A stretch of 64,000 nucleotides of DNA from Nocardioides gansuensis (GCF_003076135.1 NZ_QDGZ01000001.1:558001-622000); one strand, 5' to 3'; counted from the first letter of the stretch, positions 51,745-61,707 are shown. The notes: generated from the sequence alone by a model not told the origin. A program made the numbers and translations.

Positions 51745-53010
51745 GTGGACCGAGTGGCGATGATCAGCCTGCACACCTCGCCCCTCGACCAGCCGGGGAC
51801 GGGCGACGCGGGCGGCATGAACGTCTACGTGATCGAGCTCTCGCGGCGCCTCGCCGCGCAGGGCATCGCGGTCGACATCTTCACGCGCGCCACGGCCTCG
51901 TCGCTGGCTCCGGTCGTGGAGGTGGCCGACCACGTGCTCGTGCGCCACGTCGCCGCCGGCCCGTTCGAGGGTCTCACCAAGGGCGAGCTGCCCGGCCAGC
52001 TGTGCACCTTCGCCCGGGAGGTGCTGCGCACCGAGGCGGCCCACCCGCTCGGCCACTACGCCGCGGTCCACTCGCACTACTGGCTCTCCGGCCAGGTCGG
52101 CGCCCTCGCGCGCGACCGCTGGGGCGTGCCGCTCGTGCACTCCATGCACACGATGGCCAAGGTCAAGAACGACGCGCTCGCCGAGGGCGACACCCCCGAG
52201 CCGCTCGCCCGCGTGATCGGCGAGGAGCAGGTCGTCAGCGCCGCCGACCTCCTCGTCGCCAACACCGACATCGAGGCCAAGCAGCTGATCGAGCTGTACG
52301 ACGCGGAGCCGGGTCGCGTGGAGGTCATCCACCCGGGCGTCGACCTCTCGGTCTTCGCGCCGCAGCCCAAGGACGCCGCGCGCTGGGCGCTCGGCCTGCC
52401 CGGCGACGCGCACGTGCTGCTCTTCGCCGGCCGGATCCAGCCCCTCAAGGCACCCGACGTGCTGCTCAAGGCCGTCGCCGTGCTGCTCGAGCAGGACCCC
52501 ACGCTGCGCTCGCGCCTCGTCGTACCCGTCGTGGGCGGGCCTTCCGGCTCCGGTCTCGAGCATCCCGAGTCGCTCGCCCAGCTCGCCGACGAGCTGGGGC
52601 TGCAGGACGTGGTGCGGTTCGTGCCGCCCGTTGCCCAGGCCGAGCTGGCCACCTGGTGTGCGGCCGCCACGGCCGTCGCCGTGCCGTCGTACAACGAATC
52701 CTTCGGGCTGGTGGCGGCCGAGGCGCAGGCCACCGGGACGCCGGTCGTGGCGGCCGCGGTGGGCGGTCTCACCACCGTCGTCGCCGACGGCCGCAGCGGC
52801 CTGCTCGTGGACACCCACGAGCCGCGCGACTGGGCGGCGGCGCTGGGGCGCCTGCTCTCGGAACCGGACCTGGCCGCCCGCCTGGGGGAGGGAGCCCTGG
52901 AGCACGCGCGGGAGTTCTCCTGGGACCGCACGGCCGAGCGCACCCTGGCAGCCTACGAGCGGGCCCACGAGCTGATGCGCTACGAGGCCAGTGATGAGGT
53001 GGCCTCGTGA
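51745..53010 (+). CDS. mshA: D-inositol-3-phosphate glycosyltransferase
   Basis: A 421-residue GT4 glycosyltransferase that joins UDP-GlcNAc to 1D-myo-inositol 3-phosphate, the first step of mycothiol synthesis. Hallmarks: [69 protein letters not shown] and [26 protein letters not shown] start 14 bases after the adenylation gene; overlaps the YbjN gene by 4 bases. Supports an actinobacterial host. Confidence 0.95.
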   Translation: MDRVAMISLHTSPLDQPGTGDAGGMNVYVIELSRRLAAQGIAVDIFTRATASSLAPVVEVADHVLVRHVAAGPFEGLTKGELPGQLCTFAREVLRTEAAHPLGHYAAVHSHYWLSGQVGALARDRWGVPLVHSMHTMAKVKNDALAEGDTPEPLARVIGEEQVVSAADLLVANTDIEAKQLIELYDAEPGRVEVIHPGVDLSVFAPQPKDAARWALGLPGDAHVLLFAGRIQPLKAPDVLLKAVAVLLEQDPTLRSRLVVPVVGGPSGSGLEHPESLAQLADELGLQDVVRFVPPVAQAELATWCAAATAVAVPSYNESFGLVAAEAQATGTPVVAAAVGGLTTVVADGRSGLLVDTHEPRDWAAALGRLLSEPDLAARLGEGALEHAREFSWDRTAERTLAAYERAHELMRYEASDEVAS

Positions 53011-53522
53011 GCGAGCCCATCCCCTCCGGCGACGTCGTCGAGACCGACGCGGTCAAGACGGTCCGCGCCTATCTCGAGGCCAACGAGATCGACTTCGAGG
53101 AGCCCACGCCAGGCGTCTTCTCCTTCTCGCTGCCCGGCGAGAAGAAGCTGCAGACGCCCGTGCGCCTCGACGTCGGTCCGCACGCGCTCGGCGTGCACGC
53201 CTTCGTGTGCCGCAACCCCGACGAGGAGCACGCGCGGGTCTACCGCTGGTTGCTCGAGCGCAACCTGCGGATGTACGCCGTCTCCTTCGCCGTCGACCGG
53301 CACGGCGACATCTACCTCGAGGCCCGGCTGCCCCTCTGCGCGGTGAACGACGAGGAGCTCGACCGCATCCTCGGCTCGGTGCTCTCCAACGCCGACGAGT
53401 CCTTCAACTCCCTCCTCGAGCTCGGCTTCGCGACGTCGATCCGCAAGGAGTGGGAGTGGCGCGTCTCGCGCGGCGAGTCGACGCGCAACCTCGAGGCGTT
53501 CCGGGGCTGGCTCGAGCGCTGA
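53007..53522 (+). CDS. YbjN-domain protein
   Basis: A 171-residue YbjN/T3SC-like chaperone-fold protein, start GTG in a GTGA overlap with mshA. Seen: [65 protein letters not shown] and [17 protein letters not shown]. Function undefined; it commonly follows mshA in actinobacteria. Confidence 0.85.
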   Translation: MSEPIPSGDVVETDAVKTVRAYLEANEIDFEEPTPGVFSFSLPGEKKLQTPVRLDVGPHALGVHAFVCRNPDEEHARVYRWLLERNLRMYAVSFAVDRHGDIYLEARLPLCAVNDEELDRILGSVLSNADESFNSLLELGFATSIRKEWEWRVSRGESTRNLEAFRGWLER

Positions 53523-53621
53523 GCCCGCTGCGGCCGTCCCGGCCCGTGTGACAAGCGAGGGCGAGGCGGCGTCGAGCCAGCCAGGAATCATCCACGAGCT
53601 CGCCGCCGCACCGCCTGACCG

Positions 53622-54539
53622 TCAGCCCGACTTGGTCGTACGCCGCGCCAGCAGCACGCCCGCGATGCAGAGCCCGCCGCCCAGGAACGCCAGGGCGGGC
53701 GGCACCTCGTCGAGCAGCAGCCACGCCATCAGGCTGGTGATGAACGGGACGAGGAACGTCGACTGCGCGAACTTCCCGGCGTCGGAGTGGGAGAGCGCGT
53801 AGGCCCACGTCGTGAAGGCGATCGCGGACGGGAAGACGCCGAGGTAGAGGATCCACCACAGGGTGTCGGCGCTGGCGTCGCCGAGCACGCTCACGGTCTG
53901 CCCCGCCCAGGGCAGGCAGACGACGGCGCCCACCACGGCGTACCAGAACGTCAGGTCCAGCGGCTGGATCGTGGGCAGCAGGCGCTTCTGGGTCAGCACA
54001 CCCACGGCGAAGGTCAGGGCCGCGACGACCGAGAGGAGCACGCCGACGAGGTCGCCGTTGTCGCCCTGGCTGGAGGCCCGGCCGATGATCACGACGCCGG
54101 AGAAGCCCACGGCCATGCCGACCAGCAGCCACCGGGTGAGTCGCTCGCCGAGGAAGAAGGTCGCCAGCAGCGCCACCATGATCGGGCCGATCTGCACGAT
54201 CAGGGCGGCCGTGCCGGCGTCGATGCGGCGTTCCGACTCGTTGAGCGCGAGGTTGTAGACGCCGAACCACATGGCTCCGCCGGCGATCACGAGCGGCCAC
54301 TGCCTCGGGTTGGGGAGCCGTGGCAGGCGCCCGCGCATCAGCGCGAGCAGGGCGATGACCATGACCAGCAGCCGGCTCAGGCTCAGCGCGCCGGGCGGCA
54401 CGTTCTCGCCGAGGTGGCGGATGCCGACGAACGCGCTGGACCACAGCACCAGCGTCACCGCGACCGCCGCGAGCGGGAGCCAGAGCGGAGCCTCTCTGGC
54501 CGGGGCGGGCGCGGGCGGCGAGGTCGGGATCGCGGTCAC
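53622..54539 (-). CDS. EamA/DMT-superfamily exporter
   Basis: A 305-residue membrane protein with ten predicted segments in two EamA repeats (LVLWSSAFVGIRHLGE, ALSLSRLLVMVIALLAL; VGVLTQKRLL, VFPSAIAFTTWAYALSHS). Probably exports a small metabolite. Starts at a GTG at 54539 and is convergent with the YbjN gene across about 100 bases. Confidence 0.88.
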   Translation of the reverse strand: MTAIPTSPPAPAPAREAPLWLPLAAVAVTLVLWSSAFVGIRHLGENVPPGALSLSRLLVMVIALLALMRGRLPRLPNPRQWPLVIAGGAMWFGVYNLALNESERRIDAGTAALIVQIGPIMVALLATFFLGERLTRWLLVGMAVGFSGVVIIGRASSQGDNGDLVGVLLSVVAALTFAVGVLTQKRLLPTIQPLDLTFWYAVVGAVVCLPWAGQTVSVLGDASADTLWWILYLGVFPSAIAFTTWAYALSHSDAGKFAQSTFLVPFITSLMAWLLLDEVPPALAFLGGGLCIAGVLLARRTTKSG

Positions 54540-54649
54540 AGGTCAAGCCTAGGGACGCCCATGACGCGGGGCCACGCGGTTTTCGGACGGGGAACGCAGC
54601 ATTCCCGCCCTACTGCCCTTGTAACCGCACGGAAGGCGACCGGAGTCGG

Positions 54650-55327
54650 TCAGAGGTCGAGCTTGTATCCCAACCCGCGCACCGTCACGAGGTACTTCGG
54701 CTCGCTCGGGTCGGGCTCGAGCTTGGCGCGCAGCCGCTTGACGTGGACGTCGAGCGTCTTGGTGTCGCCGACGTAGTCCGATCCCCAGACCCGGTCGATC
54801 AGCTGGCCGCGGGTCAGCACCCGGCCCGGGTTGCGCAGGAACATCTCGAGGAGCTCGAACTCCTTGAGCGGCAGTCGCTGCTCGAGGCCCTCGACCGTCA
54901 CGACGTGGCGCTCCACGTCCATCCGGACGGGGCCGGCCTCGAGCGTGTCGGGGAGCAGGTCGGGCTCCTGGCCGCGACGCAGGACGGCGCGGATGCGGGC
55001 GACGAGCTCGCGGGGGGAGTAGGGCTTGGTGACGTAGTCGTCGGCGCCGAGCTCGAGGCCCACGACCTTGTCGACCTCGTCGTCCTTGGCGCTCACCATG
55101 ATGACCGGGACGCTGGAGGTCTGGCGGATCTGGCGGCACACCTCCGTGCCGGGCAGGCCCGGCAGCATCAGGTCGAGCAGCACGATGTCGGCCCCGTTGC
55201 GCTCGAACTCCGCGAGCGCGGTGTTGCCGTCGGCGGCGATCGCCACCTCGTAGCCCTCCTTGCGGAGCATGTAGGCGAGAGCGTCGCTGTAGCTCTCTTC
55301 GTCCTCGACGACGAGTACCCGGGTCAC
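54650..55327 (-). CDS. regX3: phosphate-responsive response regulator RegX3
   Basis: A 225-residue OmpR-type regulator. Receiver domain: VTRVLVVEDEESY with Asp52 (VLLDLMLPG) as phosphorylation site, SAKDDE and YVTKPYSPREL. C-terminal winged helix: LKEFELLEMFLRNPGRVLTR, DVHVKRLRAKLE and VTVRGLGYKLDL. GTG start overlaps senX3 by 4 bases. By family controls phosphate-scavenging genes through PHO boxes. Confidence 0.93.
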   Translation of the reverse strand: MTRVLVVEDEESYSDALAYMLRKEGYEVAIAADGNTALAEFERNGADIVLLDLMLPGLPGTEVCRQIRQTSSVPVIMVSAKDDEVDKVVGLELGADDYVTKPYSPRELVARIRAVLRRGQEPDLLPDTLEAGPVRMDVERHVVTVEGLEQRLPLKEFELLEMFLRNPGRVLTRGQLIDRVWGSDYVGDTKTLDVHVKRLRAKLEPDPSEPKYLVTVRGLGYKLDL

Positions 55328-56595
55328 CGGCGTACCTCCTGCTGTGATGGCTCGACCGACTGGTCTTGGGGTGGCTGGGACTGAGAGGACTGGGGGGCCT
55401 GGGTCGTCTTGAGCGTCCTGGCCCGGTCGGCGGTCCGGCGGTCGGCGACCGACAGCGGCCCGGCGAGGCGGGTGCTCGAGTGGCTGCTGAGCGGGAGCGT
55501 GAGCGTGAACGTGGATCCCTGGCCCTCGACCGACCACACGCTCACCTCGCCGCCGTGGGTCGCGGCGACGTGCTTGACGATGGACAGGCCGAGGCCGGTG
55601 CCGCCGGTGGAGCGGTGACGGGCGGGGTCGACGCGGTAGAAGCGCTCGAAGATGCGGTCGATCTCCTGGGCCGGGATGCCGATGCCCTGGTCGACGACGG
55701 AGATCTGGACCGTGTCGCCCATCGACTTCGCGGTCACGAGGACGCGGGACCCGGCGTTGGAGTAGGCGACGGCGTTGGCCACCAGGTTGCTCACCGCGGC
55801 TTCGATCTGCTCCTCGGAGCCGACGACCTCGAGGTCGTGGTCGCCACGGGTGATCAGGGTGATGTCCTTGGCGGCAGCCTCCGTCGCGCTCTTGTCCACG
55901 GCGGCGCTGACGACGTCGTCGATCGAGACCCGCCCCGGCATCTCGAGCGGGTCGTCGCCCTGGAGTCGCGACAGCTCGATGATCTGCTGCACCAGCGACG
56001 ACAGGCGGTCACTCTCGGTGAGCATCCGCGAGGCGAACCGCTGCACCGCCTCCGGGTCGTCGGAGGCGTCGTGGACGGCCTCGGCGAGCAGCCTGATGGC
56101 GCCGACCGGGGTCTTGAGCTCATGGCTCACGTTGGCCACGAAGTCGCGGCGTACCTCCTCCACGCGCTTCTCGCGGGTGCGGTCCTCGACCAGCGCCAGC
56201 ACCAGGCGGGAGCCGAGCGGGGCGACCCGCGCCGTCACCGTGCGCGTGGTCGAGCCGGCGGTGGTCAGCTCGAACTCGGCCTCGCGGATCTGACCGTCGC
56301 GGCGCACCTGGTGGACGAGGGTGCGGAGGTCTTCGGAGACCAGCTCGTTGCCGCGGACGAGCCCGAACGCGTACGCCGGCGCGGAGGCCTTCTTGACATG
56401 GTCCTCGTGGTCCACGACGACCGCGCTGGAGCGCAGCACCGACAGCACAGCAGCCACGCCGGGCGGGACGATCGGCTCCTCCTGCTCCGGCACCGCATGT
56501 TGCTGCCGGTCGCTGATGTGCCACGCGAGGACGGCACCGCCCGCGACGATCGCCCCGATCAGCGCAGCCAGGGCAGCCTGCGTCGTCGGATCCAC
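55324..56595 (-). CDS. senX3: phosphate sensor histidine kinase SenX3
   Basis: A 423-residue kinase from the GTG at 56595 (VDPTTQAALAALIGAIVAGG), one N-terminal membrane segment then a PAS-like region. H box VSHELKTPVG with His158, N box NLVANAVAYSN, G boxes DQGIGIP and GGTGLGLSIVKH. A TTG at 56613 could add six residues. Works with RegX3 and PhoU; the PHO box lies in its divergent upstream region. Confidence 0.92.
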   Translation of the reverse strand: MDPTTQAALAALIGAIVAGGAVLAWHISDRQQHAVPEQEEPIVPPGVAAVLSVLRSSAVVVDHEDHVKKASAPAYAFGLVRGNELVSEDLRTLVHQVRRDGQIREAEFELTTAGSTTRTVTARVAPLGSRLVLALVEDRTREKRVEEVRRDFVANVSHELKTPVGAIRLLAEAVHDASDDPEAVQRFASRMLTESDRLSSLVQQIIELSRLQGDDPLEMPGRVSIDDVVSAAVDKSATEAAAKDITLITRGDHDLEVVGSEEQIEAAVSNLVANAVAYSNAGSRVLVTAKSMGDTVQISVVDQGIGIPAQEIDRIFERFYRVDPARHRSTGGTGLGLSIVKHVAATHGGEVSVWSVEGQGSTFTLTLPLSSHSSTRLAGPLSVADRRTADRARTLKTTQAPQSSQSQPPQDQSVEPSQQEVRR

Positions 56596-56656
56596 ACCTA
56601 TGATCGTACGCAAGGCGTCATGCCGCGTTTGAACGCTGGACGGCCGCGCGTCGAGT

Positions 56657-56674
56657 GTTCACCGCCCGTTCATC
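56657..56674. promoter_or_regulatory. PHO box between senX3 and phoU
   Basis: Two direct 11-bp repeat units, GTTCACC-GCCC-GTTCATC, match the actinobacterial PHO box (GTTCACC plus 4). A third, weaker unit may follow at about 56679. Bound by RegX3/PhoP in relatives; here it predicts auto-regulation of senX3-regX3 and/or phoU. Confidence 0.75.
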
Positions 56675-56718
56675 GCAGCCGGTCAGGGCACCTGAGTGCG
56701 CAATCTAGGATGAAGGGC

Positions 56719-57375
56719 ATGCGTGAGGCTTTCCACGACCAGCTCGACGGCATCTTTATCGACCTCTCCGGGATGTGTCGTCTCGTCGAGGAAGAGGTGC
56801 GCGAGGCGACCAGTGCCCTGCTGACGGGCGACGCCGCGACCGCCGAGCGAGTCATCTCGGCCGACCGGGCCGTGGACGCGGCACGCGAGAAGATCGAGGA
56901 CACCTGCTTCCAGGTGCTCTCCCTCCAGCAGCCGGTCGCGGGCGACCTGCGCATGCTCGTCTCCGCCCTGCGCATGGTGAGCGAGGTGGAGCGGATGGGT
57001 GACCTGTCGGTGCACGTCGCGAAGATCGCGCGGCTGCGCACGCCCGACGTGGCCGTGCCGCTGCAGGTGCGACCCACGGTCGAGCAGATGGCGATCGTGG
57101 CGCAGGACATGGTCTCCCGGGTCTGCCAGATCATCTCCGAGCGCGACATCGAGGCCGCGGTCGAGCTCGGACGCGACGACGAGGAGATGGACCAGCTGCG
57201 TCGGCGCAGCTTCGCCGAGCTGCTCGGCGACGAGTGGAACCACGGCGTCGAGGCGGCGGTCGACATCGCCCTGCTCGGCCGCTACTACGAGCGGATCGCC
57301 GACCACGCAGTCTCGGTGGCCAACCGCGTCGTCTACACCGTCACCGGCGAGCTGCGCGGCCGCAGGGAAGACTGA
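56719..57375 (+). CDS. phoU: phosphate-signalling protein PhoU
   Basis: A 218-residue helical-bundle protein with two PhoU repeats. The metal-binding-like E/D motifs are EKIEDTCFQVL, SEVERMGDLSVHVAK and YYERIADHAVSVANRVVY. It dampens SenX3-type signalling when phosphate is ample. The ATG at 56719 has AGGA 8 bases upstream; an ATG three codons earlier is possible. Confidence 0.93.
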   Translation: MREAFHDQLDGIFIDLSGMCRLVEEEVREATSALLTGDAATAERVISADRAVDAAREKIEDTCFQVLSLQQPVAGDLRMLVSALRMVSEVERMGDLSVHVAKIARLRTPDVAVPLQVRPTVEQMAIVAQDMVSRVCQIISERDIEAAVELGRDDEEMDQLRRRSFAELLGDEWNHGVEAAVDIALLGRYYERIADHAVSVANRVVYTVTGELRGRRED

Positions 57376-57514
57376 GCTCGGGGTCGGAGCGAGCCGTTCC
57401 TCGCTAGGGGCCCGGCCGGGTCTCGACTACGCCCGTCGCGAGCTCGTTCCTCCTCGCGGGGCGCGCTCGACCTCGCTTCGCGACGGAGCGACCTCGTCCC
57501 TCGGTCGCTCCGGC
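57376..57514. repeat. intergenic region with a degenerate interspersed repeat
   Basis: Between convergent phoU and gpmA. GTCTCGACTACGCCC and several GCTCG/CGAGC inverted segments resemble the repeat at 61613-61659. Could also serve as bidirectional terminator. Moderate support. Confidence 0.4.
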
Positions 57515-58258
57515 TCAGCGACCCTGCGAGGCGACGGCGGCTGCCGCCTCGGCGGCAGCCTCGGGGTCGAGGTACTCCCCGCCCGGCACGGTCGGCCGCA
57601 TCGACTCGTCGAGGCGGTAGACCAGCGGCATCCCGGTGGGGATGTTGAGCCCGGCGATGTCCTCGTCGCTGATCTGGTCGAGGTGCTTGACCAGCGCCCG
57701 GAGGCTGTTGCCGTGGGCGGCGACGAGCACGGTGTGACCCGCCTCGAGGTCGGGCACGATCTCGTCCTCCCACCAGGGGAGGAAGCGGACGACGACGTCC
57801 TTGAGGCACTCGGTGCGCGGCAGCTCGTCGCCGAGGTCGGCGTAGCGCGGGTCGCCGGCCTGCGACCACTCGTCGTCGTCGTCGAGCGGCGGCGGCGGGA
57901 CGTCGAAGGAGCGGCGCCAGAGCATGAACTGCTCCTCGCCGAAGGTCTCGAGGGTCTGCTTCTTGTCCTTGCCCTGCAGGGCTCCGTAGTGGCGCTCGTT
58001 GAGCCGCCACGACCGCTTCACCGGGATCCAGTGGCGGTCGGCCGCGTCGAGGGCCAGGCAGGCGGTGTTGATCGCCCGCCGCTGCAGGGAGGTGTGCACG
58101 ACGTCGGGCAGCAGGCCGGCCTCCCGGATCAGCTCGCCGCCGCGGACCGCCTCGGCGCGGCCCTTCTCCGTGAGGGCCACGTCGACCCAGCCGGTGAAGA
58201 GGTTCTTGGCGTTCCACTCGCTCTCGCCGTGGCGGAGCAGGACCAGGGTGTGCGTCAT
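57515..58258 (-). CDS. gpmA: 2,3-bisphosphoglycerate-dependent phosphoglycerate mutase
   Basis: A 247-residue glycolytic mutase interconverting 3- and 2-phosphoglycerate. Phospho-His in [10 protein letters not shown] (H10), [14 protein letters not shown], and second His in [16 protein letters not shown]. An Ala-rich tail ends AAAVASQGR. The lipoprotein gene is 41 bases upstream on the same strand. Confidence 0.95.
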   Translation of the reverse strand: MTHTLVLLRHGESEWNAKNLFTGWVDVALTEKGRAEAVRGGELIREAGLLPDVVHTSLQRRAINTACLALDAADRHWIPVKRSWRLNERHYGALQGKDKKQTLETFGEEQFMLWRRSFDVPPPPLDDDDEWSQAGDPRYADLGDELPRTECLKDVVVRFLPWWEDEIVPDLEAGHTVLVAAHGNSLRALVKHLDQISDEDIAGLNIPTGMPLVYRLDESMRPTVPGGEYLDPEAAAEAAAAVASQGR

Positions 58259-58299
58259 GTCGGAGTCCCTCCCGGGGTCTTCTGGTGCGGGGCGCAGCG

Positions 58300-58806
58300 T
58301 CAGTGTGATTCTTCGGTCTCGGTGGGCTCCTCCACCGGAGCGGGCTCGCCGTCCAGGCCGGCGTAGTCGCCGGAGTTGGGCACGACGGGCACGTCGAGGG
58401 TCGTGCGCTCGCCGCTCTCGAAGCCGAGCTCGACCGGGATGAAGTCGCCGGCTTCGAAGTCGCCCTCGACCTTGATGTCGGTGGCGGGCTCGGCGAGGTT
58501 GACCAGGCCGCCCGCAGGGATCTCCACCGGCTGGAACTCGGCGACCGTGAGGCCCTCGCCGGCGAGCTCCGACAGGGCCTGCGCCTCCTCCGAGGAGTTG
58601 TTGGCGAGCGACGCGACGAAGGTGCCCGACCCGGCCTCGGTCGAGACGACCACGGCGTTCAGCACGTCGACGACTCCGTCGCGGTCGTTGGCGCCGTGGG
58701 CCGGGGTGTAGTAGCGGTCCGTGGCGTAGTCGAAGCCGCACGAGGTCAGGGGTGCGGCGAGCGCGAGCGCGGCGGTGGCGCGCACCAGGGAGCGTCGGAG
58801 CTGCAT
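58300..58806 (-). CDS. putative lipoprotein
   Basis: A 168-residue protein with a lipoprotein signal: [20 protein letters not shown] then LTSC with Cys23. The mature part is acidic, beta-rich and ends [14 protein letters not shown]. It recalls the immunoglobulin-like fold of PCu(A)C/DUF461 proteins, but the copper-binding Met/His residues are absent. Attached to the outer face of the membrane; role unknown. Confidence 0.75.
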   Translation of the reverse strand: MQLRRSLVRATAALALAAPLTSCGFDYATDRYYTPAHGANDRDGVVDVLNAVVVSTEAGSGTFVASLANNSSEEAQALSELAGEGLTVAEFQPVEIPAGGLVNLAEPATDIKVEGDFEAGDFIPVELGFESGERTTLDVPVVPNSGDYAGLDGEPAPVEEPTETEESH

Positions 58807-58878
58807 GTGGAAGGCCTTCGCAGGTCGTCAGTGAGCCCACGGCCACGTCGGCCGTGCGGACGACAGCCTAGCGTCGGC

Positions 58879-59598
58879 TCAGGTCAGTCCCACCGTGCGG
58901 CCCGACATGAGAAGCGCGACGGTCACGAGGCCCGTGTAGACCCCGGCCAGGACCAGCAGCCTCGGCGCCCCGGTCCGCAGCGCCAGCAGCAGCGGCAGGG
59001 TCCGGTAGCCGTCCTGGTGGTCCTGGACGAGGCCGGGCAGCGAGCGGAGCACGTGGACGCCCAGGCCGAGCAGGCCGGCCAGCACCGTCATGGTGATGGT
59101 GGGCGGGGTCGTCTGCCCGACGCCGTTCCACCCGCCGTACGCGAGGAACGCGGGATAGAGGGCGAACTGCGCGACCCAGGGCAGGAAGGAGAGCCGCCCC
59201 TTGCGGAGGAGACGGTCGGCGAGGAAACCGATCAGCAGGGCGATCAGGTAGGTGCCGCCGGCGAGGGTGCCGTGCGAGATGGAGAGGGGTACGACGACCA
59301 GCAGGGCGCACGTCGCGACGAACCACACGGTGCCGGGCTCGAGCTCACCGGTCGCGAGCGGCTTGCCGGGCCGGTCGTGGCGCAGGTCGCGCTCCCGGTC
59401 GGCCAGGTCGTTGGACCAGCCCAGGATCGCCTGGCCGATGAGCACGGTCACCAGGACGAGCCCGACCTCCCGCATCGGCCTGCCGGCGATCGCGGCCGCG
59501 GCGGCGAGGGCGAGCGCGGTGAGCAAGGCCTGGCGCGGGTGTGCTGACCGGGTGAGCAGCACCGGCAGGCTCTGGGAGACCGAGAGGCGCAGCGACAT
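58879..59598 (-). CDS. UbiA-like prenyltransferase family protein
   Basis: A 239-residue membrane protein with about seven hydrophobic segments. First Asp motif SNDLADRERDLRHDRPGKPLA (NDxxD type) and second DHQDGYRTLPLLL match UbiA prenyltransferases, which join prenyl diphosphates to aromatic acceptors. Shorter than typical UbiA (about 290). Possible quinone or other lipid synthesis; acceptor unknown. Confidence 0.8.
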   Translation of the reverse strand: MSLRLSVSQSLPVLLTRSAHPRQALLTALALAAAAAIAGRPMREVGLVLVTVLIGQAILGWSNDLADRERDLRHDRPGKPLATGELEPGTVWFVATCALLVVVPLSISHGTLAGGTYLIALLIGFLADRLLRKGRLSFLPWVAQFALYPAFLAYGGWNGVGQTTPPTITMTVLAGLLGLGVHVLRSLPGLVQDHQDGYRTLPLLLALRTGAPRLLVLAGVYTGLVTVALLMSGRTVGLT

Positions 59599-59783
59599 GT
59601 GGGGAGTATCTCCTCACGCCGGTCCCGGAAACCCCCACGACACCAGCCCGGAGACCCGCGGAGGGCCGCCTAGTCCTTCCGGACTACGGCCGAGAGCCCG
59701 GCCCACCATACATACCGCGGTTCTGTCAAGCCCTGCCTAGGCCTCTGACCTGCACAAACGATGAAAGGGCCGACGTAAACACG

Positions 59784-59792
59784 TGTTAGAAT
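59784..59792 (+). promoter_or_regulatory. carD extended -10 promoter
   Basis: TGTTAGAAT carries TGn ahead of TAGAAT, 27 bases before the carD ATG. No good -35 was seen, consistent with an extended -10 promoter. Confidence 0.5.
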
Positions 59793-59819
59793 GGTCACCT
59801 AGGAAGGGGTACTAAACAC

Positions 59820-60305
59820 ATGACTTTCACCGTCGGCGAAACGGTTGTATATCCCAATCACGGGGCCGCAGTCATCGAAGACATCGAGACTCGCACGATC
59901 AAGGGTGAGGACCGCCAGTATCTCGTCTTGAGGATCGTGGCACAGCAGGACCTGGTCGTGCGCGTGCCGGCCTGCAACCTCGATCTGGTCGGCGTCCGGG
60001 ACGTCGTCGACAAGGAGGGCCTGGACCGCGTCTTCGACGTGCTGCGGGCCGCCCACGTCGAGGAGCCGACCAACTGGTCGCGCCGCTACAAGGCCAACCT
60101 GGAGAAGCTCCACTCCGGTGACGTGATGAAGGTGGCCGAGGTCGTCCGTGACCTGTGGCGCCGCGAGCGTGACCGTGGGCTCTCCGCCGGCGAGAAGCGG
60201 ATGCTGGCCAAGGCACGGCAGATCCTGGTCTCCGAGCTCGCGCTGGCCGAGCACACCAACGAGGACAAGGCCGAGGCGATCCTCGACGAGGTCCTCGCCT
60301 CCTGA
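59820..60305 (+). CDS. carD: CarD-family RNA polymerase-binding regulator
   Basis: A 161-residue protein with the N-terminal RNAP interaction domain ([29 protein letters not shown]) and C-terminal helical DNA-binding domain ([31 protein letters not shown] split by Lys/Arg). In mycobacteria CarD stabilises open complexes at rRNA promoters. Length and layout match. A hairpin terminator follows. Confidence 0.95.
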   Translation: MTFTVGETVVYPNHGAAVIEDIETRTIKGEDRQYLVLRIVAQQDLVVRVPACNLDLVGVRDVVDKEGLDRVFDVLRAAHVEEPTNWSRRYKANLEKLHSGDVMKVAEVVRDLWRRERDRGLSAGEKRMLAKARQILVSELALAEHTNEDKAEAILDEVLAS

Positions 60306-60321
60306 AAGCACCGACCGAAGG

Positions 60322-60344
60322 CCCCCGGGATGCGCTCCCGGGGG
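60322..60344 (+). terminator. carD terminator
   Basis: CCCCCGGGA (60322-60330), loop TGCGC, TCCCGGGGG (60336-60344), then TCTTCGTCGTT. A strong hairpin with a loose T-rich tail 17 bases after the carD stop. Confidence 0.85.
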
Positions 60345-60378
60345 TCTTCGTCGTTCCCTGTCGTCATACGGTGACGGA

Positions 60379-60972
60379 ATGATGGGTGATGACGCGTACG
60401 ACGAGCCGCAGCCGGCGCTGGGGCGCGTCCTCGACGAGGGGCGCGGCTCGCTGCCCTACTCGCTGATCCATGGCGAGGCGCTGGTCGCCTGCGCCGCCTG
60501 GGCGCTCGGCGAGGCCGGAGCGACGCCGATCGACGTCGGCGCGAGCTGGTCGGGGGTGCGCACGTCCGGCGAGCCGTTCGTCCTCCACGACTCCCTGTGC
60601 CCGATGACGCCGCCCGCGTTCATCGCCGCCTGCGTACGCCGCGCGGTCGAGGCCGAGGTCGTCGTGGTCGGCGTGCGCCCGGTCACCGACACGATCAGGG
60701 TCGTCGAAGACGGGTTCGTGGGCTCGGACGTCGACCGTGACGGCCTCGCCGCCGTCTGCTCGCCCGTGGTCCTGCCACCGTCCGTGCTGCGGTCGATGGC
60801 CGAGCCGCCCGGTGACGACCTGGTCGCGTTCGTCGCAGGTCTCCCCGACGACGTCGCCGTCGAGCTGGTCGCAGCGCCCCCGGCCGCGCGCCGGGTCAGC
60901 TCGGCCGAGGAGGTGCGGCTGCTGGAGGCCCTGACAGCCGAAGCGCGAGCGCCAGGTCCTCGGGGAAGGTGA
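60379..60972 (+). CDS. IspD-like protein lacking the N-terminal CTP loop
   Basis: A 197-residue protein. Residues ~70-150 align with the second half of Isp[22 protein letters not shown] parallels IHDGARPL..., and [23 protein letters not shown] parallels the PVTDTI/DR motif; [15 protein letters not shown] parallels AVQTPQ.F. The LAAGxGxR nucleotide loop of true IspD is absent, so catalysis is unlikely by the usual route. It is convergent with a normal ispD, and their 3' ends overlap by 77 bp. Possibly a diverged paralogue with a new role. Confidence 0.7.
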   Translation: MMGDDAYDEPQPALGRVLDEGRGSLPYSLIHGEALVACAAWALGEAGATPIDVGASWSGVRTSGEPFVLHDSLCPMTPPAFIAACVRRAVEAEVVVVGVRPVTDTIRVVEDGFVGSDVDRDGLAAVCSPVVLPPSVLRSMAEPPGDDLVAFVAGLPDDVAVELVAAPPAARRVSSAEEVRLLEALTAEARAPGPRGR

Positions 60973-61600
60973 CCTTGAGGTTGAGCGGCGTCGACGGGAC
61001 GGCCGCGATCCGCACGTCGCCGAGCCGTTCGAGGGCGGCGGCGGTGTCCGTGCCCTCGAAGCCGTCCGCCGCCGCCCGCCGGTAGGCGGCCAGGAGCGGG
61101 CCGGCGCGGAAGGCCTGGGGCGTCTGCACCGCACCCGTGCCACCCGGAGCGGCGGAGCCGTCGGAGCGCACCAGGGACGCCACCGGGACCACCGGGATCG
61201 CGCCGCCGTGCTCGCGCGCGGCCGCCAGGACCGCCTCGAAGAGCCGGGTGCCGGCGAGCGGGCGAGCACCGTCGTGGATCGCCACGACGTCGATCGCGCC
61301 CGCCTCGATCTCGGCGGCCAGCAGCGCGAGGGCGGCCCACTCCGACTGGTGTCTGGTCGCGCCTCCGTCCACGACGAGCACCTCCCGGTCGCCCAGGTGC
61401 GGCACGAGTGCCTCGGCGACCGGCACGCGGTCCTCGGGCCGCACCACCAGCACCACCCGGCGTACGTCATCGACCGCTAGCGCGTCCAGGACGGACCACG
61501 CGAGCACGGGCAGCGGGCCGAGTGGCAGCAGGACCTTGTTGACCTCGGCTCCCACGCGGGAGCCCGAGCCTGCGGCGAGGATCACGACGGCGGCGGGCAC
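60896..61600 (-). CDS. ispD: 2-C-methyl-D-erythritol 4-phosphate cytidylyltransferase
   Basis: A 234-residue MEP-pathway enzyme. CTP loop [45 protein letters not shown] (less canonical than PVTDT), GAVQTPQAF and [12 protein letters not shown] with [17 protein letters not shown] start. Usually carD, ispD and ispF are co-directional; here ispD is inverted relative to carD and no ispF follows. Confidence 0.93.
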   Translation of the reverse strand: MPAAVVILAAGSGSRVGAEVNKVLLPLGPLPVLAWSVLDALAVDDVRRVVLVVRPEDRVPVAEALVPHLGDREVLVVDGGATRHQSEWAALALLAAEIEAGAIDVVAIHDGARPLAGTRLFEAVLAAAREHGGAIPVVPVASLVRSDGSAAPGGTGAVQTPQAFRAGPLLAAYRRAAADGFEGTDTAAALERLGDVRIAAVPSTPLNLKVTFPEDLALALRLSGPPAAAPPRPS

Positions 61601-61612
61601 AGGGAGAGGGTA

Positions 61613-61659
61613 GGTCTCGATAGCCCGACCTCGTTCCTGGGCCGTCTACTCGACCAGCG
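61613..61659. repeat. Nocardioides-type interspersed repeat
   Basis: GGTCTCGATAG at one end and CTACTCGACCAGCG at the other are the reverse complement of the ends of the copy at 50572-50612; the middle differs. Lies just upstream of ispD. Confidence 0.55.
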
Positions 61660-61695
61660 AAGGGAGCAGTGAGGTCGAAGGGAGCAGTGAGGTCG
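61660..61695. repeat. perfect 18-bp tandem duplication
   Basis: AAGGGAGCAGTGAGGTCG occurs twice head to tail (61660-61677, 61678-61695). It abuts the interspersed repeat and may be a replication-slippage product. Confidence 0.85.
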
Positions 61696-61707
61696 TGAGG
61701 ACAAGTT

